64,000 nucleotides of DNA from Acidaminococcus intestini DSM 21505 (GCF_000425045.1 NZ_AULA01000007.1:1-64000), one strand, 5' to 3'. Numbered from the stretch's first letter, positions 1 through 9,324 are shown. Notes: generated by a model not told the origin, from the sequence alone. Translations and numbers: made by a program.

Positions 1-62
1 CTCATCCACCACCAAAAGGACTTGCCTTCTGCTTTGCAGAATCAAGTGGCTTTTGGTCCCCC

Positions 63-112
63 GCCTTGGCAAGGCGGAACGGCTTTCGCCGTCTCCAAGG
101 CGAAAACACGAA
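63..112. repeat. REP-like dispersed element, copy 1
   Basis: A short element made of two small dyads: CCGCCTTGGCAAGGCGG, which is a near-perfect palindrome, followed by a second stem around CGGCTTTCGCCG. Close relatives occur at 330-380 and 27190-27236, and truncated relatives at 572-600 and 787-800. The copies differ by point changes that tend to keep the stems. This is typical of non-coding palindromic repeats, so I do not read it as a gene. Confidence 0.6.
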
Positions 113-177
113 GAGGAAAACATAGAGGCAAACGATTGGAACGCAAAAGATTGGAAGACAAAAAAACATAAGAGAAG

Positions 178-364
178 CCCAAAACCGGACGTAGACGTAG
201 GTTCGGTTTTGGGCTCTTATCTTATATTCGGTTTTTGTAAGAGGCTGATCCTTTGAAATAGAAAGCACAATGGCGCTTAGAACGATCCACTTCCGGTCTT
301 TTCCCTTAAAACTCGATGCGCAGCATCAATCCGCCTTGGTAAGGCGGATCGGCTTTTGCCGTCT
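178..364. repeat. Diverged copy of the 215-bp repeat unit
   Basis: This stretch aligns with the two near-identical units that follow, but has many substitutions and small indels. It contains a clean hairpin with CCCAAAACCG pairing CGGTTTTGGG (about 179-214), and the shared words GTAAGAGGC, ACTCGATGCGC and GCATCAATCCGCCTT. It looks like an older copy in the same tandem family. Confidence 0.6.
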
Positions 365-579
365 CCATGGCGAAAGCACGGTGGCAAAAGACCGTAAGAA
401 AAATCGGCAAGGTAAGCCCTAACCCGGACGCAGTCGTAGGCTCGGTTTTGGGCTATTAGCTTTTTATAGCCATTGTAAGAGGCGGGTCTTTTTGAAACGT
501 AGAAATCACGATAACAGCTGGAACATCCTGTGTACAGCCATTTGCCTTAGGACTCGATGCGCGGCATCGATCCGCCTTA
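365..579. repeat. 215-bp tandem repeat, unit 1
   Basis: The first of two directly adjacent units of the same length (offset 215). The unit runs from CCATGGCGAAAGCACGG to the start of the next identical word. It differs from unit 2 at only a few bases, for example AACAG versus GCGGC near 514 and 729. No credible coding frame crosses the unit; the short frames that do exist restart in each copy. A GCCC...GGGC hairpin lies inside. Confidence 0.8.
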
Positions 580-794
580 CCATGGCGAAAGCACGGTGGC
601 AAAAGACCGTAAGAAAAATCGGCAAGGTAAGCCCTAACCCGGACGCAGTCGTAGGCTCGGTTTTGGGCTATTAGCTTTTTATAGCCATTGTAAGAGGCGG
701 GTCTTTTTGAAACGTAGAAATCACGATAGCGGCTGGAACATCCTGTGTACAGCCATTTGCCTTAGGACTCGATGCGCGGCATCAATCCGCCTTG
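580..794. repeat. 215-bp tandem repeat, unit 2
   Basis: Second tandem unit, nearly identical to 365-579. The high identity indicates a recent duplication or ongoing homogenisation. It ends in the palindromic CCGCCTTGGTAAGGCGG word and then enters a different structured segment. Confidence 0.8.
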
Positions 795-848
795 GTAAGG
801 CGGGGGACCGAAAGCCGCATGTTGCCTCATTCTAATGAGGCAAGCATG

Positions 849-1024
849 CCCTTTCGGTGGTGGATGAGGAAGGCCAGTGACGTTTCCTTGCGAGCGGTTA
901 GCGAGGCAGATTCGCCCGGAGTTCTGAGGCTGCTTTGGAGCGCAGCGGAAAGCCAAAGAACATGTTTGAGGGCGAATTAAGTTCGGACCCGTTCCCCCGT
1001 CAGGGGGCGGTTTGGGTCCGAGCG
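849..1024. other. Structured non-coding segment
   Basis: At least two strong dyads occur here. The first is TTCGCCC (about 913-919) with GGGCGAA (about 970-976). The second is a long imperfect hairpin, CGGACCC...GGGTCCG (984-1020), with an inner run of C pairing a run of G. The first 20 bases (849-868) are also an inverted, almost exact copy of window bases 1-19. No family is recognised. It could be a structured RNA, a terminator cluster or the end of a mobile element. Confidence 0.4.
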
Positions 1025-1490
1025 TCATCCCCTATTGACTCCGGATAAAAAAGACGGCAGAAAGCACCCATGCGTTACCTATCGTAAATCGTGAAACAAT
1101 CCTTCAGACGACAGGTCATGCCCCATTGTTTCCATAGATTTTTCTATCGAACAGCCAGTGGAGGCCCCTCGTGCAGAAAATCGACGCAATCTGGGCCCCG
1201 ATTGTCCTCTGTGCAATGAACCCAGATTCGTCCTCATCGTTAATATCGATAAAGAATTAGCAGCCATAGTCTTGGGTCATCTTGTATGCATCGCATTCAG
1301 CGGTAACTGCGCCAGTAGGATGCCCAATCTTTCTATATTCCCTTAAGTATGGAGAATGAAATTTTTTTGTGCAATAGCTGATTTACTCAAAATAGGTTAC
1401 ACTCCTCGAAATTGATTTATATCCACGTGACAAAGGCTATTGCAACGGAAACGGCAGTCCGTTTTGACGCACTCCTGAATAAGGTCCTTC
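1025..1490. other. Gene-free stretch
   Basis: Short open frames exist on both strands around 1079-1346, but none has a ribosome binding site, recognisable motif or sensible composition. I see no convincing gene here. It could hold a decayed gene too degraded to identify. Confidence 0.4.
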
Positions 1491-1523
1491 AAACAAAAAA
1501 TACCCCGTGATTGACTCACGGGG
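1491..1523 (-). terminator. Rho-independent terminator of the aldehyde dehydrogenase gene
   Basis: On the minus strand, CCCCGTGA pairs with TCACGGGG around a 5-nt loop and is followed by a T-rich run (1491-1502). It lies about 70 bases after the stop codon of the minus-strand aldehyde dehydrogenase gene. Confidence 0.85.
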
Positions 1524-1591
1524 ATATTTTGTGCACTTTTCAACAGGGTTTTCAGCAAACGCCGCATAAACTGTTGCTACTTTTTCCAAAA

Positions 1592-3079
1592 TCATTTCAC
1601 GTCATACATCCCACTCACCCCTTCACGCAGGTTGATGAGAATGTTCTTCAACTGACTGTAATGTTCCAAGAGGACTTTGTGGGTTTCCCGGCCAATCCCG
1701 GATTTTTTGTAGCCGCCAAAAGGTGCGCCGGCGGGCAGGTCGTTATAGGTGTTGACCCACATCCGTCCCGTGCGGACGGAACGGGCCACTTTGAGGGCCG
1801 TATCGATGTTCTTTGTGAAGACGGCACCGCCTAGACCGTATTCACTGGCGTTTGCAAGGTCAATCACTTCGTCAAGGGTCTTGAATTTCTGGATGACCAC
1901 AACGGGGCCAAAGATTTCTTCCTGGCAGACGCGGCAGTCATTGGTATGGCTGATGAGGATGGTTGGTTTCATGAAAAAGCCTTTATCACAGCCATTTTCG
2001 GTGTAGCGTTCGCCGCCTGTCACAAGTTCTGCCCCTTCTTCCACGCCGATTTTGACATAGTTCAGGACTTTTTCCTGCTGGGAACGATAAATCTGGGCGC
2101 CCAGCTGGGTATTCGGGTCTGTCGGATCCCCGATCCGGACATGTTCAAAGGTGTCTTTCAGGTGGCTGACAAATTCATCAAAGATGCCTTCCTGGACAAA
2201 GAGACGGGAACCGGCACAGCAGACCTGGCCCTGATTGAAGAGGATGCCCTTGCAGGTACCGTCAATGGCTTGCTTAAGGTCAGCGTCATCAAAAACGATA
2301 TTCGCCGATTTACCGCCAAGTTCCAAGGTCACAGGAATCAGTTTGTCACAAGCGGCCTGATAGACGCCGTGACCGACTTCTGTGGAACCGGTAAAGGCCA
2401 GCTTATCAAGGTCCGGATGATCCAGGAGCCACTGACCGCTGCGGGAACCTTTGCCGGTAATGAGGTTCACGACCCCTTTGGGCAGGACGCCGTCAATGAG
2501 GCGAAGCAGTTCCAGCAGGGACAAAGAGGTATGGGAAGACGGCTTAATGACAACCGTATTGCCTGCAGCAAGAGCCGGTGCAAGCTTCCAGCAGGCCATG
2601 GTAAAGGGGAAGTTCCAAGGGATGACCTGACCGACGACACCTACAGGTTCATGGAGAACAAGGGACATGGTGTTGTCGTCAAGCATGGTGGCAGAGCCTT
2701 CCCATGCGCGCAGGCAGCCCGCAAAATAACGGAAGTGATCCGAGCCTAAAGGAATATCAGCGGCCATGGTCTCACGGATGGGTTTGCCGTTGTCGAGGGT
2801 CTCCACAAGGGCCAGCCGTTCCTTATTCTCATCGATGATGTCCGCAATCTTAAGGAGCAGGTTCTGACGCTCAATGGGAGAGGTTTTGGACCAGCTGGGG
2901 AGTGCCTCACGGGCCGCCTTGACGGCGCGGTCCACGTCTTGTTTGGTGGCTTCGGCGCACAGAGCCAAAGCTTCCCCATTGGCTGGATTATGGGCGGCAA
3001 ACGTAGTTCCGTCTGAGGCGGGTACAAATTCACCGTTGATGTACAGACCATATTCTTTTAAAAGATCGACTTTTTGCAT
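1592..3079 (-). CDS. NAD(P)-dependent aldehyde dehydrogenase
   Basis: A 495-residue protein, full length for the ALDH superfamily, predicted to oxidise an aldehyde to its acid with NAD(P)+ in the cytosol. The substrate-channel motif WNFPFT is near residues 155-160. The general-base glutamate is in LELGG (about Glu253). The nucleophile is Cys287 in FNQGQVCCAG, by alignment with the ALDH2 pattern. The C-terminal PFGGYKKSGIGRE signature is present. The start is supported by AAGGAG upstream of ATG. It is a single-gene unit with its own promoter, an inverted-repeat site upstream and a terminator downstream. It resembles the betaine/acetaldehyde dehydrogenase group, but the substrate cannot be told from sequence. 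Confidence 0.9.
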   Translation of the reverse strand: MQKVDLLKEYGLYINGEFVPASDGTTFAAHNPANGEALALCAEATKQDVDRAVKAAREALPSWSKTSPIERQNLLLKIADIIDENKERLALVETLDNGKPIRETMAADIPLGSDHFRYFAGCLRAWEGSATMLDDNTMSLVLHEPVGVVGQVIPWNFPFTMACWKLAPALAAGNTVVIKPSSHTSLSLLELLRLIDGVLPKGVVNLITGKGSRSGQWLLDHPDLDKLAFTGSTEVGHGVYQAACDKLIPVTLELGGKSANIVFDDADLKQAIDGTCKGILFNQGQVCCAGSRLFVQEGIFDEFVSHLKDTFEHVRIGDPTDPNTQLGAQIYRSQQEKVLNYVKIGVEEGAELVTGGERYTENGCDKGFFMKPTILISHTNDCRVCQEEIFGPVVVIQKFKTLDEVIDLANASEYGLGGAVFTKNIDTALKVARSVRTGRMWVNTYNDLPAGAPFGGYKKSGIGRETHKVLLEHYSQLKNILINLREGVSGMYDVK

Positions 3080-3148
3080 CGTTCATGCTCCTTTCAAGTT
3101 TGCATCACTATCATAAAAACTACTTTTGATCATTGGATTTGTTAGGTT

Positions 3149-3192
3149 ATCCATCCACCGTTTAACTTGTGTGGATGGATGAACATATTATA
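3149..3192 (-). promoter_or_regulatory. Promoter and inverted-repeat site of the aldehyde dehydrogenase gene
   Basis: A minus-strand TATAAT lies at 3187-3192, with no good -35 match. Just downstream, about where transcription should begin, is an inverted repeat with perfect 10-bp arms ATCCATCCAC (3149-3158) and GTGGATGGAT (3171-3180) separated by 12 bases. It could be a repressor operator over the start point or a hairpin in the 5' leader. Confidence 0.5.
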
Positions 3193-3308
3193 CTATACCT
3201 TTTTGAGTTACAGTTCATTTTTCACAGAAAACCCAACATTTTGTTTTTTAATGCTTTTATAATTTTAAGAATCATTATTATCTATGTTTCCCCAGTTCCT
3301 TCCCTTAT

Positions 3309-3340
3309 CAAAAAAACACTGCCTCCGAAGAAGCAGTGTT
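3309..3340 (-). terminator. Terminator of the M18 aminopeptidase gene
   Basis: Read on the minus strand, AACACTGCTTC and its complement form a stem with a TTCG-type loop, followed by seven T. It lies about 20 bases after the aminopeptidase stop codon. Confidence 0.85.
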
Positions 3341-3357
3341 CGTTCAGTCATGTTCAG

Positions 3358-4731
3358 TTACTTGCTTTCAAAAAAGACTTTGTAGCCCAGGTAGGTTTCG
3401 TACGCATCAGCTTTTGACAGGAGATCGTAGGGAGAATGCATGCTCAGCATGGCGGTTCCGCAGTCAACGACTTCGCAGCCCCAATCAGCCATCATGAAGG
3501 CAATGGTTCCGCCGCCGCCCTGGTCCACCTTGCCTAGTTCGCCAATCTGCCAAGCTACACCGCCATCATTAAAGATTTGACGGACTTTTTGGATGAATTC
3601 GCTGTTGGCGTCATTGCTGCCGGCTTTACCGCGAGCCCCCGTGTATTTGGTCAAGGCAAGGCCATAGCCGCAGAGAGAAGAATTATCTTTCTCCGTTACT
3701 TCAGGGAACATGGGATCAAGGCAGCTATTGACGTCGCCAGAGAGCATTTCGCTCTTTTCCATGGTTTCGTAAAAGTCCAGCAGGGCCCCGCTGCCCTGGA
3801 GGGCCAGCATCTTCATGACAAACTTCACAAAATAGGAGCTCATCATACCTGTGTTCCCGTAGGACCCGATCTCTTCTTTATCCGTAAAGAGGGCCACTTG
3901 GGTCTTGGTCCCCGGTTTGGCGGCAAGCAGGGCTTCCAGGTTGGCGTAGGAGCAGACACGGTCGTCCTGGCCATAGGCCGCTATGAGGGAACGATCAAAG
4001 CCGACATCACGGCTTTTCATGGCCGGTACCAATTCGAGTTCAGCCGTCGTGAAATCTTCTTCCGTTATGCCATAGGTCTTTTTGAGGAGATTCAAGATGG
4101 CGTCCTTGACTTTCTCCTCTTTTCCAGCATGGGAGCCGATGATGGCCTGAAGCTGTTCCCCAGTCACGCCTTCGGCCATGGTCTTTTTCATCTGGTCCTG
4201 GGCCATGTGGATCAACAGGTCCGTAATGTAAAAGACGGGATCATTTTCGTCCATGCCGATATTGACCTCGATCTTCTTGCCTTTTTGCGTATAGATGACG
4301 CCGCACAGGGCCAGGGGAATGCAGGGCCACTGATACTTCTTGATGCCGCCGTAGTAATGGGTACGGAAGTAGACAAGGCCATCCTGCTCATGGACGGGGT
4401 TACCTTTAAGGTCAAGGCGCGGTGCGTCAATATGGGAGCCCACAATCTTCAGCCCTTCCTTGACGGGTTCTTTGCCGATCACGGCAAGGATGACTGATTT
4501 GCCTTTTTGGTTCCAATAGACCTTATCTCCCTCATGAAGGGCCTTCAGGTCGTAGAGGGGCTTGAATCCCTTTTTTTCGGCCGCTTCTATGATGAAATTG
4601 ACGGACTGCCGTTCCGTGCGGGCTTTGTCAAGAAAAGCTTTATATTTCTCGCCATAGGCCATTACGGCTTTTTTCTCGCTGTTATTCATGCGCTGCCATA
4701 CGGATTCGGTTCTGCTGTATGTTGTTTTCAT
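3358..4731 (-). CDS. M18 family metallo-aminopeptidase
   Basis: A 457-residue dinuclear-metal aminopeptidase of the M18 (aspartyl aminopeptidase/aminopeptidase I) family. It removes N-terminal residues from peptides in the cytosol, which suits a peptide and amino-acid fermenter. Family metal-site motifs are visible: GSHIDAPRLDLK near the N-terminus, TDKEEIGS in the middle, and the C-terminal MHSPYD block followed by DAYETY. The frame is open further upstream to 4770, but the ATG at 4731 is chosen because GAGGAGG sits 6-7 bases before it. A hairpin terminator follows. A minus-strand TATACT around 4761-4766 may be its -10 element. Confidence 0.9.
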   Translation of the reverse strand: MKTTYSRTESVWQRMNNSEKKAVMAYGEKYKAFLDKARTERQSVNFIIEAAEKKGFKPLYDLKALHEGDKVYWNQKGKSVILAVIGKEPVKEGLKIVGSHIDAPRLDLKGNPVHEQDGLVYFRTHYYGGIKKYQWPCIPLALCGVIYTQKGKKIEVNIGMDENDPVFYITDLLIHMAQDQMKKTMAEGVTGEQLQAIIGSHAGKEEKVKDAILNLLKKTYGITEEDFTTAELELVPAMKSRDVGFDRSLIAAYGQDDRVCSYANLEALLAAKPGTKTQVALFTDKEEIGSYGNTGMMSSYFVKFVMKMLALQGSGALLDFYETMEKSEMLSGDVNSCLDPMFPEVTEKDNSSLCGYGLALTKYTGARGKAGSNDANSEFIQKVRQIFNDGGVAWQIGELGKVDQGGGGTIAFMMADWGCEVVDCGTAMLSMHSPYDLLSKADAYETYLGYKVFFESK

Positions 4732-4945
4732 GATGTTCCTCCTCACAATATGATGAGAAAAGTATAACACAGGTTAAGGATGAAGGGAAAGGGATTTGAT
4801 CTTTGATGGCGCGCTGCTTTCTCAGCCAGGTTGATGCCTGACGCGCAGCTAGTGGCTGATTCCCACCGAAAAGCCTGTTCAATCGGCCTTACCGAAAAGT
4901 AGGATTCCTTTTCCTCGCTACGCAAAACGGGTTGCCCTCTCATAC

Positions 4946-4983
4946 AAAAAGACCATGAAGCACCACGCTTCACGGTCTTTTTA
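4946..4983. terminator. Bidirectional terminator after crt
   Basis: AAAAAGACC(A/G)TGAAGC pairs with its complement across a very short loop, giving A and T runs on both flanks. It lies just downstream of the crotonase stop codon and closes the thl-bcd-hbd-crt cluster on the minus strand. Confidence 0.85.
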
Positions 4984-5004
4984 TCATCGCTTGCGCGATG
5001 TTTG

Positions 5005-5793
5005 TTACCGGTTGGTAAAGACAGGTTTTCTCTTTTCGAGGAAGGCTGCCATGCCTTCTTTTTGGTCGCGCGTAGCAAAGCAGGATCCGAAGACCTGTGC
5101 TTCGTAAGCAAGACCGCTGCGCAGGTCCATGTTCATGCCCGTATTGATGGCATTTTTTGCAGATGCAATGGCCATCGGAGCTTTGCTCATGATCTTGCGG
5201 AGAATGGCTTCGCATTCTGGGATGAGGTTTTCCTGAGTCGTAATGCGGTTGATGAGACCAATCCGCAGGGCTTCTTCAGCGTCAATCATGGACCCGGTAT
5301 AAATCATCTCTTTTGCTTCGCCCGTCCCGATAAGGCGGGCCAGACGCTGGGAGCCACCGAATCCCGGAATGATGCCGTAGTTGACTTCCGGCTGACCAAA
5401 TTTGGCGTTGTCGGAAGCAAAACGGAAATCACAGGCAAGGGCCAGTTCGCAGCCGCCGCCCAGGGCAAATCCGTTGATGGCTGCTACGACAGCAACAGGG
5501 ATGCGTTCAATGGCGTTAAAGACAGCATGACCAAGGACGGAGAAGCAGCGGGCTTCCGTTACGGTCATTTTGCTCATGGCGCCAAGGTCAGCACCAGCAA
5601 CAAAGGATTTGGGGCCGGCACCGGTAATGAGGACGGATTTTGTCGCAACGTCAGAAGCCAGGCGATTGAAACAGTCCTTCATTTCTTCCAGGGTCAGCGT
5701 GTCCAGGGCATTCAAGGCTTTCGGACGGTTGATGGTTACCGTCGTGATGCCGTCTTCTGCTGTATTAACAAGCAGGTTCTTGTATTCATACAT
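5005..5793 (-). CDS. crt: Short-chain enoyl-CoA hydratase (crotonase)
   Basis: A 262-residue crotonase that interconverts 3-hydroxybutyryl-CoA and crotonyl-CoA. The N-terminal VTINRPKALNAL block, the oxyanion-hole motif SFVAGADLGAM, and the active-site segments NGFALGGGCELA and PEVNYGIIPGFGG closely follow clostridial Crt. The ATG at 5793 is preferred over the in-frame GTG at 5802, because GGGCGG spaced 7-9 bases upstream suits the ATG and the GTG would overlap it. The gene lies 15 bases after hbd on the same strand and is the last of the butyrate cluster, followed by a strong terminator. Confidence 0.95.
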   Translation of the reverse strand: MYEYKNLLVNTAEDGITTVTINRPKALNALDTLTLEEMKDCFNRLASDVATKSVLITGAGPKSFVAGADLGAMSKMTVTEARCFSVLGHAVFNAIERIPVAVVAAINGFALGGGCELALACDFRFASDNAKFGQPEVNYGIIPGFGGSQRLARLIGTGEAKEMIYTGSMIDAEEALRIGLINRITTQENLIPECEAILRKIMSKAPMAIASAKNAINTGMNMDLRSGLAYEAQVFGSCFATRDQKEGMAAFLEKRKPVFTNR

Positions 5794-5808
5794 CCTGTTC
5801 ACCGCCCA

Positions 5809-6666
5809 TCATTTCTTGTAATCGTAGAATCCTTTGCCGGTCTTGCGTCCCAGATAACCAGCTTCGACCATCTTGCGGAGCAGCGGGCACGGACGGTATT
5901 TCGGATCACCAAATTCCTTGTAGAGGACTTCCATGATGGCAAGGACCGTATCGTTGCCGATAAGGTCAGCAAGGGCGAGAGGTCCCATCGGATGGTTGAA
6001 GCCGAGTTTGGCAACGGCATCGATGTCTTCCGCGCTGGCAACGCCTTCCATCAGGGTAAAGATGGCTTCGTTCAGCATAGGGATCATGATCCGGTTGCCG
6101 ACAAATCCAGCAGAATCCTTGACGGCTACAGGGGTCTTATCAAGGGCTGCAGCCAGGTCATACACTTTTTTGAAGGTATCGTCGCTCGTAGCAAGGCCGC
6201 GGGTGACTTCTACCAATTTCATGACAGGAGCCGGGTTAAAGAAGTGCATGCCGATGAATTTATCAGCTCTCTTCGTGAACCCGCCAAGCATGGTGATGGA
6301 AACGGAAGACGTGTTGCTGGCAATGATGGCATCTTCCGGGCAGAGTTCATCAAGGGTCTGGAAAATGTCTTTTTTGATCTTGACGTTTTCCGTAGCTGCT
6401 TCAATAGCCAGATGAACGTTGCAGGTTTCCTTCGTCATCTCAACAACACCGGTGATACGGCCCAGGGTCGCTTTTTTCTCATCTTCGGTGATGCGGCCTT
6501 TTTCTACGCTGCGCGTAAGGTTCTTTTCAATATTTTTGATCCCGCGGTCAACAAATTCTTGTTTGATATCGCGGAGTACAACCTCTACACCATGAGCAGC
6601 CATGACTTGTGCAATGCCGCTGCCCATTTGACCAGCGCCGATAACCATAACTTTCTTTAATTCCAT
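5809..6666 (-). CDS. hbd: 3-hydroxybutyryl-CoA dehydrogenase
   Basis: A 285-residue NAD(P)-dependent dehydrogenase that reduces acetoacetyl-CoA to (S)-3-hydroxybutyryl-CoA. The Rossmann motif GAGQMG is at residues 10-15. The catalytic histidine is His141 in GMHFFNPAP, paired with Glu153. The conserved GFVGNRI loop carries Asn191. The length is exactly that of bacterial Hbd proteins. AAGGAG precedes the ATG. It stands between bcd and crt on the same strand, and the following crt start is so close that the two are likely translated together. Confidence 0.95.
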   Translation of the reverse strand: MELKKVMVIGAGQMGSGIAQVMAAHGVEVVLRDIKQEFVDRGIKNIEKNLTRSVEKGRITEDEKKATLGRITGVVEMTKETCNVHLAIEAATENVKIKKDIFQTLDELCPEDAIIASNTSSVSITMLGGFTKRADKFIGMHFFNPAPVMKLVEVTRGLATSDDTFKKVYDLAAALDKTPVAVKDSAGFVGNRIMIPMLNEAIFTLMEGVASAEDIDAVAKLGFNHPMGPLALADLIGNDTVLAIMEVLYKEFGDPKYRPCPLLRKMVEAGYLGRKTGKGFYDYKK

Positions 6667-6915
6667 AACTGAATATCTCCTTTTAAGGTAAATTCATGCA
6701 GTGGATAGCTGCATGGGAAACAGTGCCGCGAAAGGTTTTGGAAGCAAGCGCAGCTTCCGGGTCCTGTCAGTATACCCGCAGCGATCCCTCTGCACCCTCT
6801 AATGTGCAGAAAGATATTTACAACTTTTCAGAGAACGATTGATACTTTATATCCCCCGTCCCCATAGGGGGCGAGGGATCAAAGTGTCATCAATCAGCAG
6901 GAATGCCGAGCGAGA
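6667..6915 (-). other. bcd-hbd intergenic region with hairpins
   Basis: 249 bases without a gene, between bcd and hbd. Two dyads are visible: TCTGCAC with GGTGCAGA (about 6797-6818), and a GC-rich stem of C runs and G runs (about 6853-6882). Neither has a good T run, so they look more like mRNA processing or attenuation structures than a full terminator. Confidence 0.4.
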
Positions 6916-8070
6916 TTATTTCTTCTTTTTGTCGCTCAAGAGATCACGGGAGATGACCATACGCTGAACTTCGTTGGTGCCTTCGTAGATCTGGGTGATC
7001 TTAGCGTTACGCATATAGCGTTCAGCCGGATAGTCAACGGTGTAGCCGTAACCACCAAAGATCTGGACAGCATCAGTCGTAACTTCCATGGCAACGTCGG
7101 AAGCAAAGCACTTAGCCATAGCAGCGGCTGCAGAGTACGGTTTGCCTTCGTTCTTCAGGTTAGCTGCACGATAAACGAGCAGACGGGCAGCTTCGATCTT
7201 CATGGCCATATCAGCCATCTTGAAGCTCAGGGCCTGGAATTTGCAAATGCTGCGGCCGAACTGTTCACGTTCCTTGGAGTATTTCACAGCAGCGTCGAGG
7301 GCGCCCTGTGCGATACCCAGAGCCTGCGCGGCAACGCCGATACGGCCGCCGTCCAGGGTCTGCATAGCAATCTTGAAGCCTTCGCCTTCTTTGCCGAGCA
7401 GATTTTCTTTAGGAACTTCGCAGTCTTCAAAAATCAATTCAGCTGTCAGGGAGGTGTGACCGCCCATCTTGTCTTCGATCTTGCCGAAGCGGAAGCCAGG
7501 CATGCCTTTTTCTACGATGAAAGCGGAAATGCCGTGTACGCCAGCGCTCTTATCGGTCATAGCAAAGATGACATAGGTTTCAGCTTCGCTGCCGTTGGTG
7601 ATGAAGATCTTGGAGCCGTTCAGGATGTATTTGTCACCCTTCAGAACAGCCGTGGTCTGCTGAGCGGAAGCATCCGTACCAGCGGACGGTTCGGTCAGGC
7701 CGAAAGCACCAATGGTGCGGCCTTCGCAGATCGGGGTCAGGTATTTTTGTTTCTGTTCTTCCGTACCGAACATGTAGATCGGCGTTGCGCACAGGGAAAC
7801 GGAAGCGGAAAGGGTGATACCCGTACCATCATCGACTTTGGACATTTCTTCAACAGCCAGGATGTAGCTGAGAACGTCCATGCCAGCTCCGCCGTATTCT
7901 TCAGGGAAGCAGATGCCTTGGAAGCCATTTTCGATCATTTCGTTGATGATCTTGCGGTCCCAAACGTGGTTCTTGTCTCTTTCTTCAATGGTCGGAGCCA
8001 GGAATCTTTCTGCAAAGTCAGCAGCCTGCTCCTTAATCATTTGTTGGTCTTCAGTCAGATTAAAATCCAT
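6916..8070 (-). CDS. bcd: Butyryl-CoA dehydrogenase (short-chain acyl-CoA dehydrogenase)
   Basis: A 384-residue FAD enzyme reducing crotonyl-CoA to butyryl-CoA. It is very close to the Megasphaera elsdenii enzyme as I remember it. Recognisable segments include FGLTEPSAGTDAS and KIFITNG in the flavin/substrate region, DGGRIGVAAQALGIAQGA in the middle, and the catalytic glutamate (about Glu363) in IYEGTNEVQ. The enzyme needs an electron-transferring flavoprotein, either for NADH oxidation or for flavin-based bifurcation. No etfAB genes lie beside it, so ETF must be encoded elsewhere. It sits between thl (43 bases upstream) and hbd. Confidence 0.95.
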   Translation of the reverse strand: MDFNLTEDQQMIKEQAADFAERFLAPTIEERDKNHVWDRKIINEMIENGFQGICFPEEYGGAGMDVLSYILAVEEMSKVDDGTGITLSASVSLCATPIYMFGTEEQKQKYLTPICEGRTIGAFGLTEPSAGTDASAQQTTAVLKGDKYILNGSKIFITNGSEAETYVIFAMTDKSAGVHGISAFIVEKGMPGFRFGKIEDKMGGHTSLTAELIFEDCEVPKENLLGKEGEGFKIAMQTLDGGRIGVAAQALGIAQGALDAAVKYSKEREQFGRSICKFQALSFKMADMAMKIEAARLLVYRAANLKNEGKPYSAAAAMAKCFASDVAMEVTTDAVQIFGGYGYTVDYPAERYMRNAKITQIYEGTNEVQRMVISRDLLSDKKKK

Positions 8071-8112
8071 GAATCATTCCCTCTTTCTCCACTTTTTTTA
8101 AGTGATTGATGA

Positions 8113-9294
8113 TTATAACATTTCCACAACAGCAGACGTACCCATACCGCCGCCGATGCAGAGCGTTGCCAGGCCAAGCTTCTTGTCGCGGTTTTTCAGT
8201 GCGTACAGAAGCGTTACAAGAATGCGGGCGCCGGAAGCCCCAATCGGGTGACCGAGGGCAATGGCACCGCCATTGACGTTGACTTTATCAGGATCGAAGT
8301 TCAGCTCACGGCCGACTTCTACGAACTGAGCAGCAAACGCTTCGTTGGCTTCGATGAGGTCAAGGTCCTTGACTTCCAGACCTGCCTTGGAGAGGGCTTT
8401 GCGGCTTGCAGGGATAGGCCCAATGCCCATGATGGCAGGATCGACACCGGCAGAAGCATAGGACAGGATCTTCGCCATCGGTTTGATGCCGAGTTCCTGT
8501 GCTTTTTCCGCGCTCATGATGACAAGGGCGGCAGCCCCGTCGTTCAGACCGGAAGCGTTGCCAGCCGTGACCGTGCCGCCTTGTTTAAAGGCAGGACGCA
8601 GTTTGGCCAGGATTTCCGTCGTGGTTCCTTCACGCGGGAATTCATCCGTATCAAATACGGTTTCGCCCTTTTTGGTTTTGATGGTAACAGGAACGATTTC
8701 GTCCTTGAAAGCACCGCTCTTGATGGCCGCAATGGCTCTTTGCTGGGAACGGGCAGAAACTTCGTCCTGGTCTTCACGGGTTACGCCGAATTTTTCAGCG
8801 ACGTTTTCGGAAGTGATGCCCATGTGATAGTTATTGAACGCATCCCACAGACCATCCTTGATCATGACATCGACGAGTTTGCTGTCGCCCATACGCAGAC
8901 CCCAACGAGCTTTGCCGCTGGTAACAAAAGGAGCGTTGGACATGCTTTCCATACCGCCGGCAACGACGATGTCGTTATCGCCAGCCAGGATGGACTGAGC
9001 AGCCAGTTCCACACATTTCAGGCCGGAACCGCAGACTTTATTGACAGTAAAAGCAGGAACTTCAATAGGCAGGCCAGCTTTGATGGATGCCTGACGAGCA
9101 GGGTTTTGGCCCAGTCCAGCTTGGAGGACGTTACCAAAAATGACTTCGTCAACTTTTTCACCAGGGACATTAGCTCTTTTCAGGGCTTCCTTGATGACAA
9201 TTGCACCGAGTTCAGGGGCAGACAGGGGAAGCAGGCTGCCACCAAATTTGCCGATAGCCGTTCTTACAGCACTTGCAATTACAACTTCGCGCAT
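8113..9294 (-). CDS. thlA: Acetyl-CoA acetyltransferase (thiolase)
   Basis: A 393-residue biosynthetic-type thiolase condensing two acetyl-CoA to acetoacetyl-CoA, the first step of butyrate formation. The nucleophile is Cys88 in NKVCGSGLK. His349 is in the [10 protein letters not shown] motif and Cys379 in LCIGGGMG. The length is standard. It is the first gene of the thl-bcd-hbd-crt cluster. A TATAAT is visible about 125 bases upstream, and the leader in between contains several hairpins. Confidence 0.95.
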   Translation of the reverse strand: MREVVIASAVRTAIGKFGGSLLPLSAPELGAIVIKEALKRANVPGEKVDEVIFGNVLQAGLGQNPARQASIKAGLPIEVPAFTVNKVCGSGLKCVELAAQSILAGDNDIVVAGGMESMSNAPFVTSGKARWGLRMGDSKLVDVMIKDGLWDAFNNYHMGITSENVAEKFGVTREDQDEVSARSQQRAIAAIKSGAFKDEIVPVTIKTKKGETVFDTDEFPREGTTTEILAKLRPAFKQGGTVTAGNASGLNDGAAALVIMSAEKAQELGIKPMAKILSYASAGVDPAIMGIGPIPASRKALSKAGLEVKDLDLIEANEAFAAQFVEVGRELNFDPDKVNVNGGAIALGHPIGASGARILVTLLYALKNRDKKLGLATLCIGGGMGTSAVVEML

Positions 9295-9324
9295 AACTAA
9301 ATCATCCCTTCTTCAACAAGTTGT

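Noticed and set aside
365-794. Possible CRISPR-like array from repeated sequence
   Set aside because: There are two long near-identical units with no short repeat-spacer alternation and no cas genes. It is a tandem duplication.
762-1346. Several short open frames on both strands
   Set aside because: No ribosome binding sites or motifs, and they overlap repeats and hairpins. I could not support any as a gene or as a transposase relic.
5002-6660. 552-codon plus-strand frame
   Set aside because: It lies exactly antisense to crt and hbd, which are certain. It is a shadow frame.
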